Below are positions 18,715-27,593 of a DNA stretch of 64,000 bases, piece after piece. Both the position numbers and the translations under genes were made by a program. Location of the stretch: assembly GCA_964583095.1 (NCBI GenBank), contig CAZOVB010000019.1, forward strand, positions 1-64,000, in the 5' to 3' direction. Numbering within the stretch: position 1 is the stretch's first letter; the number at the start of each line of letters is the position of its first letter. This DNA is from CAZOVB01 sp964583095 (GTDB lineage Bacteria > Planctomycetota > Phycisphaerae > SM23-33). The notes under the pieces are model-generated. The model searched no databases, was not told the origin of the DNA, and saw nothing but the letters and a program-made list of their open reading frames with translations.

Positions 18715-18751
18715 GACGCAACTTTTTCTCCCAAGCGGTGTTGCAGGGACA

Positions 18752-18829
18752 ACCGGCGAGGCGGGCTTGAAATCCCGCGGCGTATGTCTCAGAATACCCT
18801 CGCCGGTGGCGACAGCCCGACGCTGTCGC
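18752..18829 (+). other. Candidate structured RNA element upstream of the Gld-type ABC operon
   Basis: An outer perfect 10-bp stem, ACCGGCGAGG (18752-18761) with CCTCGCCGGT (18798-18807), encloses an inner hairpin GCGGG/CCCGC (18761-18765 with 18774-18778, sharing one base). It is followed at once by a second 7-bp hairpin, GCGACAG (18809-18815) with CTGTCGC (18823-18829). It lies 38 bases after the GH36 stop and 83 bases before the ABC gene, and no T tract follows. It may be a leader regulatory RNA, a terminator of the upstream gene or chance folding. I do not match it to a known riboswitch. Confidence 0.35.
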
Positions 18830-18911
18830 GATAGGATACTGCACAAGGCAAGGCTTGGCCTGCAAGGCCGGGCTCCACGACGGTTCAAAAGCCAATCAGG
18901 GAAAAGAGCGT

Positions 18912-19622
18912 ATGATCGAGGTCCAAGATCTTCGACGCAGTTTCGGGCCCATCGTGGCCGTTGACGGCATGTCGTTCCGAGCCGAAAAGGGCGAGGTCGT
19001 GGGCATTCTGGGCCCCAACGGTGCGGGCAAGAGCACGGCCATGAAGATGCTCACGGGTTTTTTGGAACCCGATGGAGGCCGGGCGCGCATCTGCGGGATG
19101 GATGTGGTGCGTCAAAGCAAGAAAGTCCGCAGCCGCCTGGGGTACCTGCCCGAGAACTCGCCTCTGTACGACGAGATGAGCGTCTATTCGTTTCTCAAGT
19201 TCATCTGCAGCGCTCGCGGAAGCATTCCCGGCGGGGCGAAGGAAGCGATCGAGCGCGTCATCCGGCGCTGCGCCCTGGACCCGGTGCGACACCAGACGAT
19301 CGAGACGCTCTCGAAGGGGTATCGCAGACGCGTGGGGCTGGCCCAGTCCCTGGTGCACGATCCCCCCGTTTTGATCCTGGACGAGCCGACCGATGGACTG
19401 GACCCGAACCAGAAGCACGACGTGCGGGAGCTGATCCGCTCCATGGGAAAAGACAAGTGTATCCTGATCTCCACGCATATTCTGGAAGAGGTCGAAGCGG
19501 TCTGCACCCGTGCGATGATCATGGCCCGCGGTAAGGTCCTGGTCGACTCGACCCCCGAGAAGATCAAGCAGGATCACGCCGCCGGCCTGGACGAAGCGTT
19601 CCGCAAGATCACGGCTGCCTGA
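18912..19622 (+). CDS. ABC transporter ATP-binding protein (GldA-type)
   Basis: A 236-residue ABC ATPase: Walker A GPNGAGKST (34-42), Q-loop YLPENSPLY, signature LSKGYRRRV, Walker B VLILDEPTDGLD and H-loop ISTHI. It matches the ATPase of ABC-2 type exporters such as GldA/NosF. ATG 18912 (MIEVQDL) is preferred over an upstream in-frame ATG because the fold begins there and a purine-rich GGAAAAGAG precedes it. It heads a four-gene operon with the permease, a GldG-like protein and a DUF4340 protein. In Bacteroidetes the related genes are linked to gliding; in planctomycetes the exported substrate is unknown. Confidence 0.92.
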   Translation: MIEVQDLRRSFGPIVAVDGMSFRAEKGEVVGILGPNGAGKSTAMKMLTGFLEPDGGRARICGMDVVRQSKKVRSRLGYLPENSPLYDEMSVYSFLKFICSARGSIPGGAKEAIERVIRRCALDPVRHQTIETLSKGYRRRVGLAQSLVHDPPVLILDEPTDGLDPNQKHDVRELIRSMGKDKCILISTHILEEVEAVCTRAMIMARGKVLVDSTPEKIKQDHAAGLDEAFRKITAA

Positions 19623-19650
19623 GCCCCCGTCCCACCTGCCCAGGAGAGCA

Positions 19651-20385
19651 ATGATGAGAGGTTTCTTGGCTGTATTTGTCAGAGAACTCAAGGCCTACTT
19701 CGCCACGCCGATGGCCTATGTGTTCCTCGTAGTGTTCCTGTTCTTCGCCGGCTACCTGCCGTTTCGCGAAGGATGGTACCAGGCCCAGCAGGCCGACATG
19801 CGGTTGTTCTTCAACATGATGCCGCTGCTGTTCCTGTTCCTGGTTCCCGTCGCGGCGATGCGCCTCTGGGCCGAGGAACGCCGCAGCGGGACGATCGAAC
19901 TGCTCCTGACCCTGCCGATCAGCGTTCTCCAGGCGGCGCTGGCGAAGTTCCTGGCCGCCTGGCTGTTCCTGTTGATCGCCCTGGTTCTGACCTTCCCGTT
20001 CCCGCTGACGGTGGAGTATCTGGGAGATCCGGACTGGACGCAGATCCTCATGGGGTACCTGGGCAGTTTCCTGGTGGCCGGGTCGCTGCTGGCGATCGGG
20101 TGCTTTTTTTCGGCCCTGTCGAAGAACCAGGTCATCAGCTTCATCCTTACGGCGGTGGCGTCGGCCCTGCTGGTCTTTGGAGGGATGCCCGAGACGCTTT
20201 CGTATCTTCAGACGGCCCTGCCGGCGGGCCTGGTGGAAACCGTTGAGATGCTCAGCATTGGAACGCATTTCGATTCCATCTCCCGCGGCGTGCTGGTCCT
20301 GGCGGATCTGCTTTACTTTGTTGTGCTCATCGCGGGCTGGCTGTTTGCCTGCGTGATCCTGCTTCAGGAAAGGAAGGCGGCCTGA
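19651..20385 (+). CDS. ABC-2 type permease (GldF-type)
   Basis: A 244-residue integral membrane protein with about six hydrophobic helices (YVFLVVFLFFAGYL, LLFLFLVPVAAMRL, FLAAWLFLLIALVLTF, VAGSLLAIGCFF, ISFILTAVASALLVF and a last one near the C-terminus). The short arm FVRELKAYFATPMAY at the start and RLWAEERRSGTIELLLTLP are typical of ABC-2 permeases of the GldF/NosY kind. It follows the ATPase by 28 bases, and its stop codon overlaps the next start (ATG 20385), showing tight coupling. GGAGA lies just upstream of the tandem ATG start. Confidence 0.9.
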   Translation: MMRGFLAVFVRELKAYFATPMAYVFLVVFLFFAGYLPFREGWYQAQQADMRLFFNMMPLLFLFLVPVAAMRLWAEERRSGTIELLLTLPISVLQAALAKFLAAWLFLLIALVLTFPFPLTVEYLGDPDWTQILMGYLGSFLVAGSLLAIGCFFSALSKNQVISFILTAVASALLVFGGMPETLSYLQTALPAGLVETVEMLSIGTHFDSISRGVLVLADLLYFVVLIAGWLFACVILLQERKAA

Positions 20386-22412
20386 TGTCAAGAACGATCA
20401 AAACAATGCTCGCAGTGGTGCTGGTCCTGGTCGGCACGTTTTCACTGGTCACCGCCCTGGGGTACCTGACGGGCAGCGTCCGTGCGGACCTGACCCAGGG
20501 CGACCTGTACACCCTTACCGACGGGACGCGGAAGATCATCGAGAAGATCGATCAGCCCATCGAGATGAAGCTCTACTACTCGCGACACCTGGCCCTTACA
20601 GGCCCGCAGTGGATCCGCGGCACGTACGATTACTACACCTACGTGGAAGACCTGCTCCAGGAATACCGGCGAGCCTCGGATGGGAAGATTCAACTGGAAA
20701 TCCTGGATCCCAGGCCTTTCAGCGAGGCCGAGCAGCAGGCCCTTACCGCCGAGATCAATGCACTGCCCGCTTCCATGGAACCCGAAAGCGGCGAGACGGA
20801 GTACTTCTACTTCGCCCTGACCCTCCGGACGCAACTGGGCAAGGTCGAGACGCTGCAGTTGTACGATCCAGCCAATCCGATTGACCCGTTCGGGCAGGAC
20901 CTGCTGGAGTACAACATCACCCGGGCGATCTCCCGCCTGGTAACCCCCAAGGCCCGGAAGATCGGCATTCTCAGTTCGCTTCCGGTCATGGGGATGCCGG
21001 GGTTCAGTCGCTTCCAGCCGGGCATGCCCGAATGGCCCCTGGTGAGCGCCTTGAGACAGGATTTCCAGGTCGAACCGATCCGCGGCGACAGCGAGGAAAT
21101 TCCCGACGACGTGGACCTGCTGATGGTGGTCCACCCGAGGAACCTGCCCGAGAACCTTCGTTTCGCCCTGGATCAATGGGTTTTAAAGGGCAAAGCGACG
21201 CTGATTGCGGTGGATCCGCTCTGCCGGGCCGCCCAGGAGATCATGCCTCCAAATATGCAGCAGCCCGTTACCGTAGATCAGCTTTCCAGCGACCTGCCCC
21301 AGCTCTTGTCCGCCTGGGGGATTGCCCTGTCCCAGGGCGTTCTGGTCGATGAAACCCTCTCGCCCAGCAGTCGCCGAAGCAGGGCCTCGGCCCGGCAGGA
21401 ATCGATCCTGCACTTCGTGATGCTCGAGGGGCCCCAGATGGCCTCGGAAAGCCCGATCACCGCGGGACTCGAAGACATCTGGCTCCTGGCCCCGGGCGGA
21501 CTGCAACTCCAGCCGGTCGAAAATCTGAGAATCACCCCGCTGCTGGAGTCGACCGTGATGGCCAGGACGGTCCCGGCCATGGGAATGGACATCTCCACCT
21601 TCTGGCAGCAACTGCCCCAGCAGTATGCGATGCTCCAGCGGGGGATGATGGGCCCGGCCGACCCGGGAGCAGGCAGCAGGATTCCCATCGCCTGCCTGAT
21701 CGAGGGCTCGGCAAAAAGCGCCTTTCCCGAGGGAATCGAAGTGCCCGTCGAGCAGGAGCCCGAGACGCCCGAGGACCCGGAAAGCGATGCCGGCGACGAG
21801 GACCCGGAAGAACCCTCGATGAGGAAGCTGACGGGCCTGACCGAATCGGCCCAGCCGATCCGCGTGGTTCTCACTGCGGATGTGGACTTCCTGCGCCATG
21901 CGTACATCCGGTCGTTCGACGGTCAGGTGCGTCCGATCCCCGCCGAAAACGGGGCGTTCATCTTCAATGCCATCGACTACCTGACCGCCTCGGCCGATCT
22001 GCTGAGCATCCGGGCAAGCAAGGACTTTACACGCCCCTTCAAAGTGGTCGAGGAAATGGAAGAAAAGGCCCAGATCGAGGTCGCCGAAAAGGTCAACAAG
22101 CTTCAGCAGGAGCGCGACAGACTCCTGCAACAGAACCGGGCGACGATCGCGCAACTGCAGCAGGAGGGGACCTTCCCGATCAACGAGCTTGTCAAGCTCC
22201 AGCGAGAACAGAACGAGTTGATCCAGCAGAAGGACCGGGAGATCCGGGCGGTGCGGAACCTCAAACGCCAGAGCATCGAACAGCTCGGCCGGCGCCTCCA
22301 GAAGTACAACATGTTCATCGCGCCCGCCGTGATCCTGTTCATCGCACTGCTGCTTGCCTCCTATCGTATCGCCAAGCGGCGGATGTTCCTTCGCCGGGCC
22401 GCCCAATCCTGA
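20385..22412 (+). CDS. GldG-like ABC transporter auxiliary protein
   Basis: A 675-residue protein with an N-terminal membrane helix (about 7-28), then a large extracytoplasmic region beginning with the typical DLTQGDLYTLTDGTRKIIEKI segment of GldG / ABC_transp_aux proteins. An acidic stretch (about 450-480) follows. A long Gln/Glu-rich coiled coil (about 560-635) leads to a C-terminal membrane helix (MFIAPAVILFIALLLASYRIAKRR). It probably forms the periplasmic part of the exporter with the preceding ATPase and permease. The translational overlap with the permease gene supports a complex. Confidence 0.88.
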   Translation: MSRTIKTMLAVVLVLVGTFSLVTALGYLTGSVRADLTQGDLYTLTDGTRKIIEKIDQPIEMKLYYSRHLALTGPQWIRGTYDYYTYVEDLLQEYRRASDGKIQLEILDPRPFSEAEQQALTAEINALPASMEPESGETEYFYFALTLRTQLGKVETLQLYDPANPIDPFGQDLLEYNITRAISRLVTPKARKIGILSSLPVMGMPGFSRFQPGMPEWPLVSALRQDFQVEPIRGDSEEIPDDVDLLMVVHPRNLPENLRFALDQWVLKGKATLIAVDPLCRAAQEIMPPNMQQPVTVDQLSSDLPQLLSAWGIALSQGVLVDETLSPSSRRSRASARQESILHFVMLEGPQMASESPITAGLEDIWLLAPGGLQLQPVENLRITPLLESTVMARTVPAMGMDISTFWQQLPQQYAMLQRGMMGPADPGAGSRIPIACLIEGSAKSAFPEGIEVPVEQEPETPEDPESDAGDEDPEEPSMRKLTGLTESAQPIRVVLTADVDFLRHAYIRSFDGQVRPIPAENGAFIFNAIDYLTASADLLSIRASKDFTRPFKVVEEMEEKAQIEVAEKVNKLQQERDRLLQQNRATIAQLQQEGTFPINELVKLQREQNELIQQKDREIRAVRNLKRQSIEQLGRRLQKYNMFIAPAVILFIALLLASYRIAKRRMFLRRAAQS

Positions 22413-22422
22413 GAGGTGAATC

Positions 22423-23754
22423 ATGCGAATCACGAATACACGACTGATCATCCTGGCCATGGTGACCGCGGGACTCTTCTGCTGGGCCGTGCTCCAGGCC
22501 CATTTCAGCCGGGTCGAAGATACCCAGACCGTGCAGCGCTACCTGTTCCAGGGACTCGATGAAGACCAGATCCACACCATTCGGATCACGGGACAGGGCA
22601 AAGAGCCTGTCAACCTCCATCGCATCTCCGGCGGGCGATTCGGCGTCGAAGCTCTGGATTTCTACCCGGCCCAGGAGCAGGTGGTTACCGATCTGCTTCT
22701 CGGCCTGGCCATGCTCCGATCCGTTGAGAAGGTCACCAGCAGCCAGGAGAACCACGCAGAGTTGAATGTTTCAATGGAGACGGCCGATGCGATCGTGGAA
22801 CTGCTGGATAATGAAGGCAAGTTGCTGGCCGGACTCGTGACAGGCAAGAGCGCATCGCCGCCGGATCCCATGACGGGCAGGGCGACCGATGCCTACGTTC
22901 GAAGGCTGCCCGGATCGGCCGTCTACCGCGTGGAGGACGCTCCCTCCCTCCAGACCGACCCGCATGACTACGTTCAGACGCGTCTGATGCCGGATATGAC
23001 CCCCAACCGCATTGATCGCATCGCCTTGCTCGATGAGCAGAGCCGGTTTATCCTCGAGCGCAAGCAAGGCCGCTTCGTTGCCCAGGATCTCCCCGAAGGC
23101 AAAGAGCCCCGGCAGGAGAGTATCGAGCCCCTTGTTCGCGACCTGGTGTCTCTGGAGTTCGCGGGGGTGGTGGATACCCAGTCCGCGCAGGTTCCCGAGG
23201 ACCTCTCGCCCAAGCGACAGATCAACCTGTATACCTCCAATGATATCGTCTACTTCCTCCACATCCTGACATCGAAAGACCAGTCATACGTCGCCATCGG
23301 GGCCAAGGCCGACGGAGAAGACGAGGAAGATCTCAACCCGGCCCAGGCGCAGTTCCAGGCCGACATGCGGCAATTCCAGCAACGACATGCAGGATGGCTC
23401 TACAAGGTGGATCCCTCGCAGGTCGAATTCCTGATGGTCGGCAAGGATGATCTTCTCGCCGATGCCCAGCCCGAAGAGCAGGCCACCGAGACAGAGGGTC
23501 CCGATCAGGACGCTCCTGAAGCCGGAGCCGAAGCGCAGGAAAATTCCCAGCCCGAATCTCAGCCGGCCGACGAGACCGACAACCAGGACAGCCAGAGAAG
23601 CGATGATGAGCAGCCTGGAGCCCAGGACTCAACCGGAGCTACCCAGGAGGATGCCCCCGATGATGGTCCCGCCGGCGGAGAAGGTGCGGGCAATGAGACC
23701 GAGGCTGCCGAAGAGACCACAGAGCAGGGCCCGGAAGAAACTCCCGCCCCGTAG
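22423..23754 (+). CDS. DUF4340 domain protein, partner of the Gld-type exporter
   Basis: A 443-residue protein with one N-terminal membrane helix (LIILAMVTAGLFCWAVLQ) and a repeated beta-rich extracytoplasmic region of the DUF4340 kind, a family that regularly follows GldG-like genes. The last about 95 residues are an extreme low-complexity tail of Glu, Asp, Gln, Pro and Ala, probably disordered. The start lies 10 bases after the GldG-like stop with GAGAGGTG just upstream, so it is the last gene of the operon. The function is unknown; anchoring or substrate presentation for the exporter is inference. Confidence 0.85.
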   Translation: MRITNTRLIILAMVTAGLFCWAVLQAHFSRVEDTQTVQRYLFQGLDEDQIHTIRITGQGKEPVNLHRISGGRFGVEALDFYPAQEQVVTDLLLGLAMLRSVEKVTSSQENHAELNVSMETADAIVELLDNEGKLLAGLVTGKSASPPDPMTGRATDAYVRRLPGSAVYRVEDAPSLQTDPHDYVQTRLMPDMTPNRIDRIALLDEQSRFILERKQGRFVAQDLPEGKEPRQESIEPLVRDLVSLEFAGVVDTQSAQVPEDLSPKRQINLYTSNDIVYFLHILTSKDQSYVAIGAKADGEDEEDLNPAQAQFQADMRQFQQRHAGWLYKVDPSQVEFLMVGKDDLLADAQPEEQATETEGPDQDAPEAGAEAQENSQPESQPADETDNQDSQRSDDEQPGAQDSTGATQEDAPDDGPAGGEGAGNETEAAEETTEQGPEETPAP

Positions 23755-23831
23755 GGTTGCCTGCCGGGGCTCAGAGGCATTGAAATGCTCCCCATGCACC
23801 CGGGCCTCTACACTTCTGACAGGAGAGGCCC

Positions 23832-24512
23832 ATGCAGGAAAACATCCATACCCTTGCGTCACTGACGGATCGCACTGGGGTCTTCCAGGAAAGAAACGAT
23901 GCCGGTCGGATTCTGGCCGGAATGCTCCCCCCGGACCAGAGGCCTGTTGTCGTGGCCATCCCTTCGGGAGGCGTTCCGGTAGCCATTGCCCTCTGCCGGC
24001 AGCGGGACCTGCCCCTCAAGGTCGCCCCGGTCAGCAAGGTCACCCTGCCCTGGAACACCGAGGCCGGCTGCGGTGCGGTTGCCTTTGATATGACGGTAGG
24101 CTGGAACGAGCAGATGATCCGGTCGATCGGTCTTCCCGAGGCCGACCGGCAGCGGGAGTTGGACCGCGCCCGGCAAAAAGTGGTGCGTCGCGTCGAGCAG
24201 TTCGGACCCGCGGCCCGCCTGGACGATCTTGCAGGCCGGGAGATCCTGCTGGTCGATGACGGTCTGGCATCGGGGTTCACGATGCACACCGCACTGGAGG
24301 CGCTTTTCAGGCTTGAGCCGACCCGGTTGGATGTAGCCGTCCCCACCGCTCACCAAGCCTCCGCAGAGCGGATTGCCCGGGAGGTGGATGCCCTGTACTG
24401 CGCCAACCTTCGTTCGGGCGGGAGCTTTGCCGTGGCGGGTGCGTATCGGAACTGGCACGACGTGGCCGAGATCGACGCGATCCGGATGGCAGAAGACTTC
24501 AAAGAGGCCTGA
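23832..24512 (+). CDS. Phosphoribosyltransferase-family protein
   Basis: A 226-residue orphan type I phosphoribosyltransferase. The PRPP-binding motif is ILLVDDGLASGFT, preceded by the PPi-loop-like VAIPSGGVPVA and a flexible hood. It resembles the predicted phosphoribosyltransferases of COG1926 rather than a named purine, pyrimidine or nicotinate enzyme; the acceptor base is unknown. Translation probably starts at 23832 with AGGAGAGG a few bases upstream. A terminator hairpin follows 13 bases after the stop. Confidence 0.8.
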   Translation: MQENIHTLASLTDRTGVFQERNDAGRILAGMLPPDQRPVVVAIPSGGVPVAIALCRQRDLPLKVAPVSKVTLPWNTEAGCGAVAFDMTVGWNEQMIRSIGLPEADRQRELDRARQKVVRRVEQFGPAARLDDLAGREILLVDDGLASGFTMHTALEALFRLEPTRLDVAVPTAHQASAERIAREVDALYCANLRSGGSFAVAGAYRNWHDVAEIDAIRMAEDFKEA

Positions 24513-24525
24513 GGGCGCAACAGAA

Positions 24526-24567
24526 ACCGGGCCGACGCTGGGGGAAAGCGCCGACCCGGTGATTTTC
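24526..24567. terminator. Bidirectional terminator hairpin
   Basis: ACCGGG (24526-24531) pairs with CCCGGT (24555-24560), with further pairing of GC/GC inside, and is followed by GATTTTC. It sits between the convergent phosphoribosyltransferase gene and the leftward hypothetical gene. Confidence 0.6.
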
Positions 24568-24581
24568 AGCTTCCGGTATTT

Positions 24582-25052
24582 TCAGGCCGGCTGGAGGAAC
24601 AGCCTTCGGTGGGGCAATTCCGTGCTGTCACCGAAGTGCAACTCGCCGAAGGCGGGCTTGTAGTCCCAGTCTTCGTGTTGCGAACCCGGTTCAAGGTGCA
24701 CATGGTCACTGAGCAGCCAGGTCGGCCGGAAGGAAACCAGCCTCTGGGGCTCTCGCGGGGGTGCACACATCAGACCGGCCGCAATCTGGGCGGTCTCGGT
24801 TTCCCCGCTGGAGTCTCTCCGGGTCACGTTCAGCTCGAACATGCCGTTGCCAAGGGGCTCACCCAGCTCGTAGACGTAAGCGGCGTCCTCTTGTTCTTCT
24901 CCGTCGGTTACGGTTTCGGGATGGGGCAGGATGGCCCAGCGAAGCAATTCGGCTTCGAATTCGGATTCACTCTGGGCAAACTGCATCGGAACCGATTCGC
25001 GGGTGGTACGGTCTTCGAAAAATCCTTCGTATTCCTGTGTTCCAAGTTTCAT
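24582..25052 (-). CDS. Hypothetical acidic protein
   Basis: 156 residues, cytoplasmic, acidic, with no domain I recognise. It begins MKLGTQEYEGFFEDRTTRES and alternates short beta-like stretches (AAYVYELGEPLGNGMFELNVTRR) with acidic turns. The reading frame is supported by AAGGAG nine bases before the ATG, by a terminator just past the stop, and by a coherent composition. Its divergent neighbour is a sulfatase gene. No function is proposed. Confidence 0.65.
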   Translation of the reverse strand: MKLGTQEYEGFFEDRTTRESVPMQFAQSESEFEAELLRWAILPHPETVTDGEEQEDAAYVYELGEPLGNGMFELNVTRRDSSGETETAQIAAGLMCAPPREPQRLVSFRPTWLLSDHVHLEPGSQHEDWDYKPAFGELHFGDSTELPHRRLFLQPA

Positions 25053-25226
25053 GTTTTACACTCCTTCATGCCCGCCTGCCAACGGCGGCAGGGGGCGTTT
25101 CCAGTTCATTTACGACTCAAGAGTATTGTATGGGTACGCCTGGGCAGCGCGTTCCGAGCAAGAAGGTTCCACGTCGTCGCCGGCCAATGTATACTCATGG
25201 CCTTGACAATCCTTGGGAGTGACTTC

Positions 25227-26624
25227 ATGCCAACCAGGCCGAATATCGTGCTTTTCTTCGCCGACGACCAGCGGTTTGCAACACTGGGCGCACTGGGCCA
25301 TCCGTGCCTGAAGACTCCCAACCTGGACGAGTTGTTCCAGCGGGGTACGTATTTCGATTGTGCCCACATTATGGGAGGCTCCTCCGGGGCGGTCTGCATG
25401 CCCAGCCGCGCGATGCTCCACACGGGGCGGACGCTCTATCACATCCAGGACGAGGGGCAGAGCATCCCGGCCGACCACGCGCTGCTGGCCCAGCACTTCC
25501 GAAAGGCCGGCTACGAGACGTTCGGAACCGGCAAGTGGCACAACGGTTATGAGAGTTACCACCGGAGCTTCTCCGACGGAGGCGAAATCTTCTTTGGCGG
25601 AATGAACGACCACTGGCGCGTGCCGGCCTGCGAGTTTCGACCCGACGGGGACTATCCCGACCCGAAGGATCTGCACGTTCGGTTCGGCAAGCTCGAATCG
25701 GACAAACGCTTCGCCTACGACCACATTGCCTCGGGTACGCACTCCAGCGATCTGTTCGCCGAGGCCTCGCGGGATTTCCTCCAGCGGCGAAAGCGGGACA
25801 AACCGTTCTTTCTGTATCTTTCGTTCATGGCCCCGCACGACCCCCGGGAGACCTGGGGGCAGTACCACAAGATGTACCCTCCCGAAAAGGTTGACCTTCC
25901 GCCCAACTTCCGCCCGTCGCATCCGTTTGACAATGGCGCGATGGAGATCCGGGATGAGAAACTCGCTTCCCGGCCCCGCGAGGAAGAGGAAGTCCGGGGG
26001 CATATTGCGGATTACTACGCGATGATCAGTCACCTCGACGCCGCAGTGGGCAAGGTCCTGGATGAGTTGAAGGACTCGGGCGACTTCGAGAATACGATTT
26101 TCGTCTTCGCCGGCGACAACGGCCTGGCGGTGGGCCGGCACGGCCTGATGGGCAAGCAGAACCTGTACGATCATTCCGTACGGGTTCCGTTGTTGATGGC
26201 CGGAGCCGGGATTCAGCCGGGACAGCGGCGCGATGATCTGTGCTACCTGATCGATATCTTTCCGACGCTCTGCGACCTGGCCGGGCTGGACACGCCGGCG
26301 AGCGTCGAGGGCAGCAGCCTTGCAGAAGCGACGCGCGGCCAGGCAGGGCCCGGCAGGGACCATGTGCTCCTGGCTTATACCCATCTGCAGCGCGGCGTTC
26401 GGGAGCGCCGCTGGAAACTCATCGAGTACGCAGTGGGGGACCAGCGACATACACAGCTTTTCGACCTGGAAAAGGATCCGTGGGAGATAGAAGACCTCAG
26501 CCGGGACGCAGCATGTCAGGAACATGTCTCCCGACTTCGGGGGAAGCTGACCGCCTGGCGGGACGAGCTCGACGACGACCGCCCCGGGCAGGGACGGGAG
26601 TTCTGGCAGAAGTGCCGGATATGA
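25227..26624 (+). CDS. Sulfatase (formylglycine-dependent, S1 family)
   Basis: A 465-residue arylsulfatase-fold enzyme. Metal ligands are FFADDQR (Asp13, Asp14) near the start and FAGDNGLAVGRHG later. The formylglycine motif is Cys57-Met-Pro-Ser-Arg followed by AMLHTG. There is no signal peptide at ATG 25227; the open frame continues far upstream, but that part runs antisense to another gene and was excluded. The substrate is probably a sulfated glycan, judged by the surrounding fucosidase and sulfatase genes. The mutarotase gene begins 54 bases after its stop. Confidence 0.92.
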   Translation: MPTRPNIVLFFADDQRFATLGALGHPCLKTPNLDELFQRGTYFDCAHIMGGSSGAVCMPSRAMLHTGRTLYHIQDEGQSIPADHALLAQHFRKAGYETFGTGKWHNGYESYHRSFSDGGEIFFGGMNDHWRVPACEFRPDGDYPDPKDLHVRFGKLESDKRFAYDHIASGTHSSDLFAEASRDFLQRRKRDKPFFLYLSFMAPHDPRETWGQYHKMYPPEKVDLPPNFRPSHPFDNGAMEIRDEKLASRPREEEEVRGHIADYYAMISHLDAAVGKVLDELKDSGDFENTIFVFAGDNGLAVGRHGLMGKQNLYDHSVRVPLLMAGAGIQPGQRRDDLCYLIDIFPTLCDLAGLDTPASVEGSSLAEATRGQAGPGRDHVLLAYTHLQRGVRERRWKLIEYAVGDQRHTQLFDLEKDPWEIEDLSRDAACQEHVSRLRGKLTAWRDELDDDRPGQGREFWQKCRI

Positions 26625-26678
26625 ACCAAGGCTTCTGGGCCTCGACCCAGCCGACACGTTACACAGAGCGAGGAAGAG

Positions 26679-27575
26679 ATGTCACAGCAGGACTCAGGCA
26701 GCAGCAGGCAAGGACTGGTGGAGATGATTCAGGGCCCCGGCGGACTGGACGCCCTGCAGATTCGCCGGGCAGACAGCGAGGCCCAGGTGGTGCGCCACGG
26801 CGCACACGTGACAAAGTTCACCTCGGCCGGGGGGGGCGAGGTGCTCTGGCTCTCGGGCTGCAGTGACTGGCGGGAAGATTCTCCCATCCGCGGCGGTGTG
26901 CCGATCTGCTTTCCCTGGTTCGGGGCCAAAGAGGGCGATGAGGAGGCGCCAAGCCATGGGTTTGCCCGTATCAGCCAATGGCAGGTCGAGTCGGTGGATC
27001 AGGAAGAAGGTCGTCTCAGTGTTGCCCTGTCCCTGGAAGACAATCCGGATACGCGGGCGCTGTGGGACCATGCCTTCCGCGCCCGGATGCAGGTGGTACT
27101 GGCAGAGCATCTCGAGATGCACCTGACGGTCCAGAATACCGGCTCGTCGCCCATGACGTACAGCCAGGCCCTGCACACGTACCTGTCGGTGAGCGATGTG
27201 CGACAGGTTCGCATCCTCGGACTTGCCGGCAGGGAATACCTGGACAAGCTCCAGGACGGCAAGCGAATGCGACAGGAGGCCGAGGCGATCCGCTTCGAGG
27301 GTGAAACCGACCGGATCTATGTCAATACCGAGGACGACTGCCTCCTGGAGGACCCGGGATGGGACCGGCGGATTCGTGTGGCCAAGGAAGGCTCCCGCTC
27401 CACGGTGATCTGGAACCCGTGGGTGGACAAGTCGGCGCGGATGGAGGATTTCGGCGACGACGAATGGCCCGGGATGGTTTGCGTCGAATCGGCCAACGCC
27501 GCCGACAATGCCGTGACGCTCGAGGAGGCCCTGGAGCATACGCTCTCGGTCGGAATCAGCGTGGAAGATCTCTGA
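26679..27575 (+). CDS. D-hexose-6-phosphate mutarotase (aldose 1-epimerase family, YeaD-like)
   Basis: A 298-residue protein with the hallmark stretches of the YeaD/YMR099C group: GGVPICFPWFG, SHGFAR with the candidate catalytic His, ALHTYLSVSDV carrying the second His, and a final EHTLSVGISVEDL. It interconverts anomers of hexose phosphates, or of free sugars in related proteins, in the cytoplasm. The first about 20 residues are polar and poorly conserved, so the true start may be the internal Met near 26724. It lies directly downstream of a sulfatase, consistent with a role in sugar catabolism. Confidence 0.88.
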   Translation: MSQQDSGSSRQGLVEMIQGPGGLDALQIRRADSEAQVVRHGAHVTKFTSAGGGEVLWLSGCSDWREDSPIRGGVPICFPWFGAKEGDEEAPSHGFARISQWQVESVDQEEGRLSVALSLEDNPDTRALWDHAFRARMQVVLAEHLEMHLTVQNTGSSPMTYSQALHTYLSVSDVRQVRILGLAGREYLDKLQDGKRMRQEAEAIRFEGETDRIYVNTEDDCLLEDPGWDRRIRVAKEGSRSTVIWNPWVDKSARMEDFGDDEWPGMVCVESANAADNAVTLEEALEHTLSVGISVEDL

Positions 27576-27593
27576 CCCCGCCCGGCGGGGGAC

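Noticed and set aside
24609..25226. In-frame N-terminal extension of the sulfatase at 25 kb
   Set aside because: It runs antisense to the supported hypothetical gene and through its promoter region; the sulfatase fold begins at 25227.
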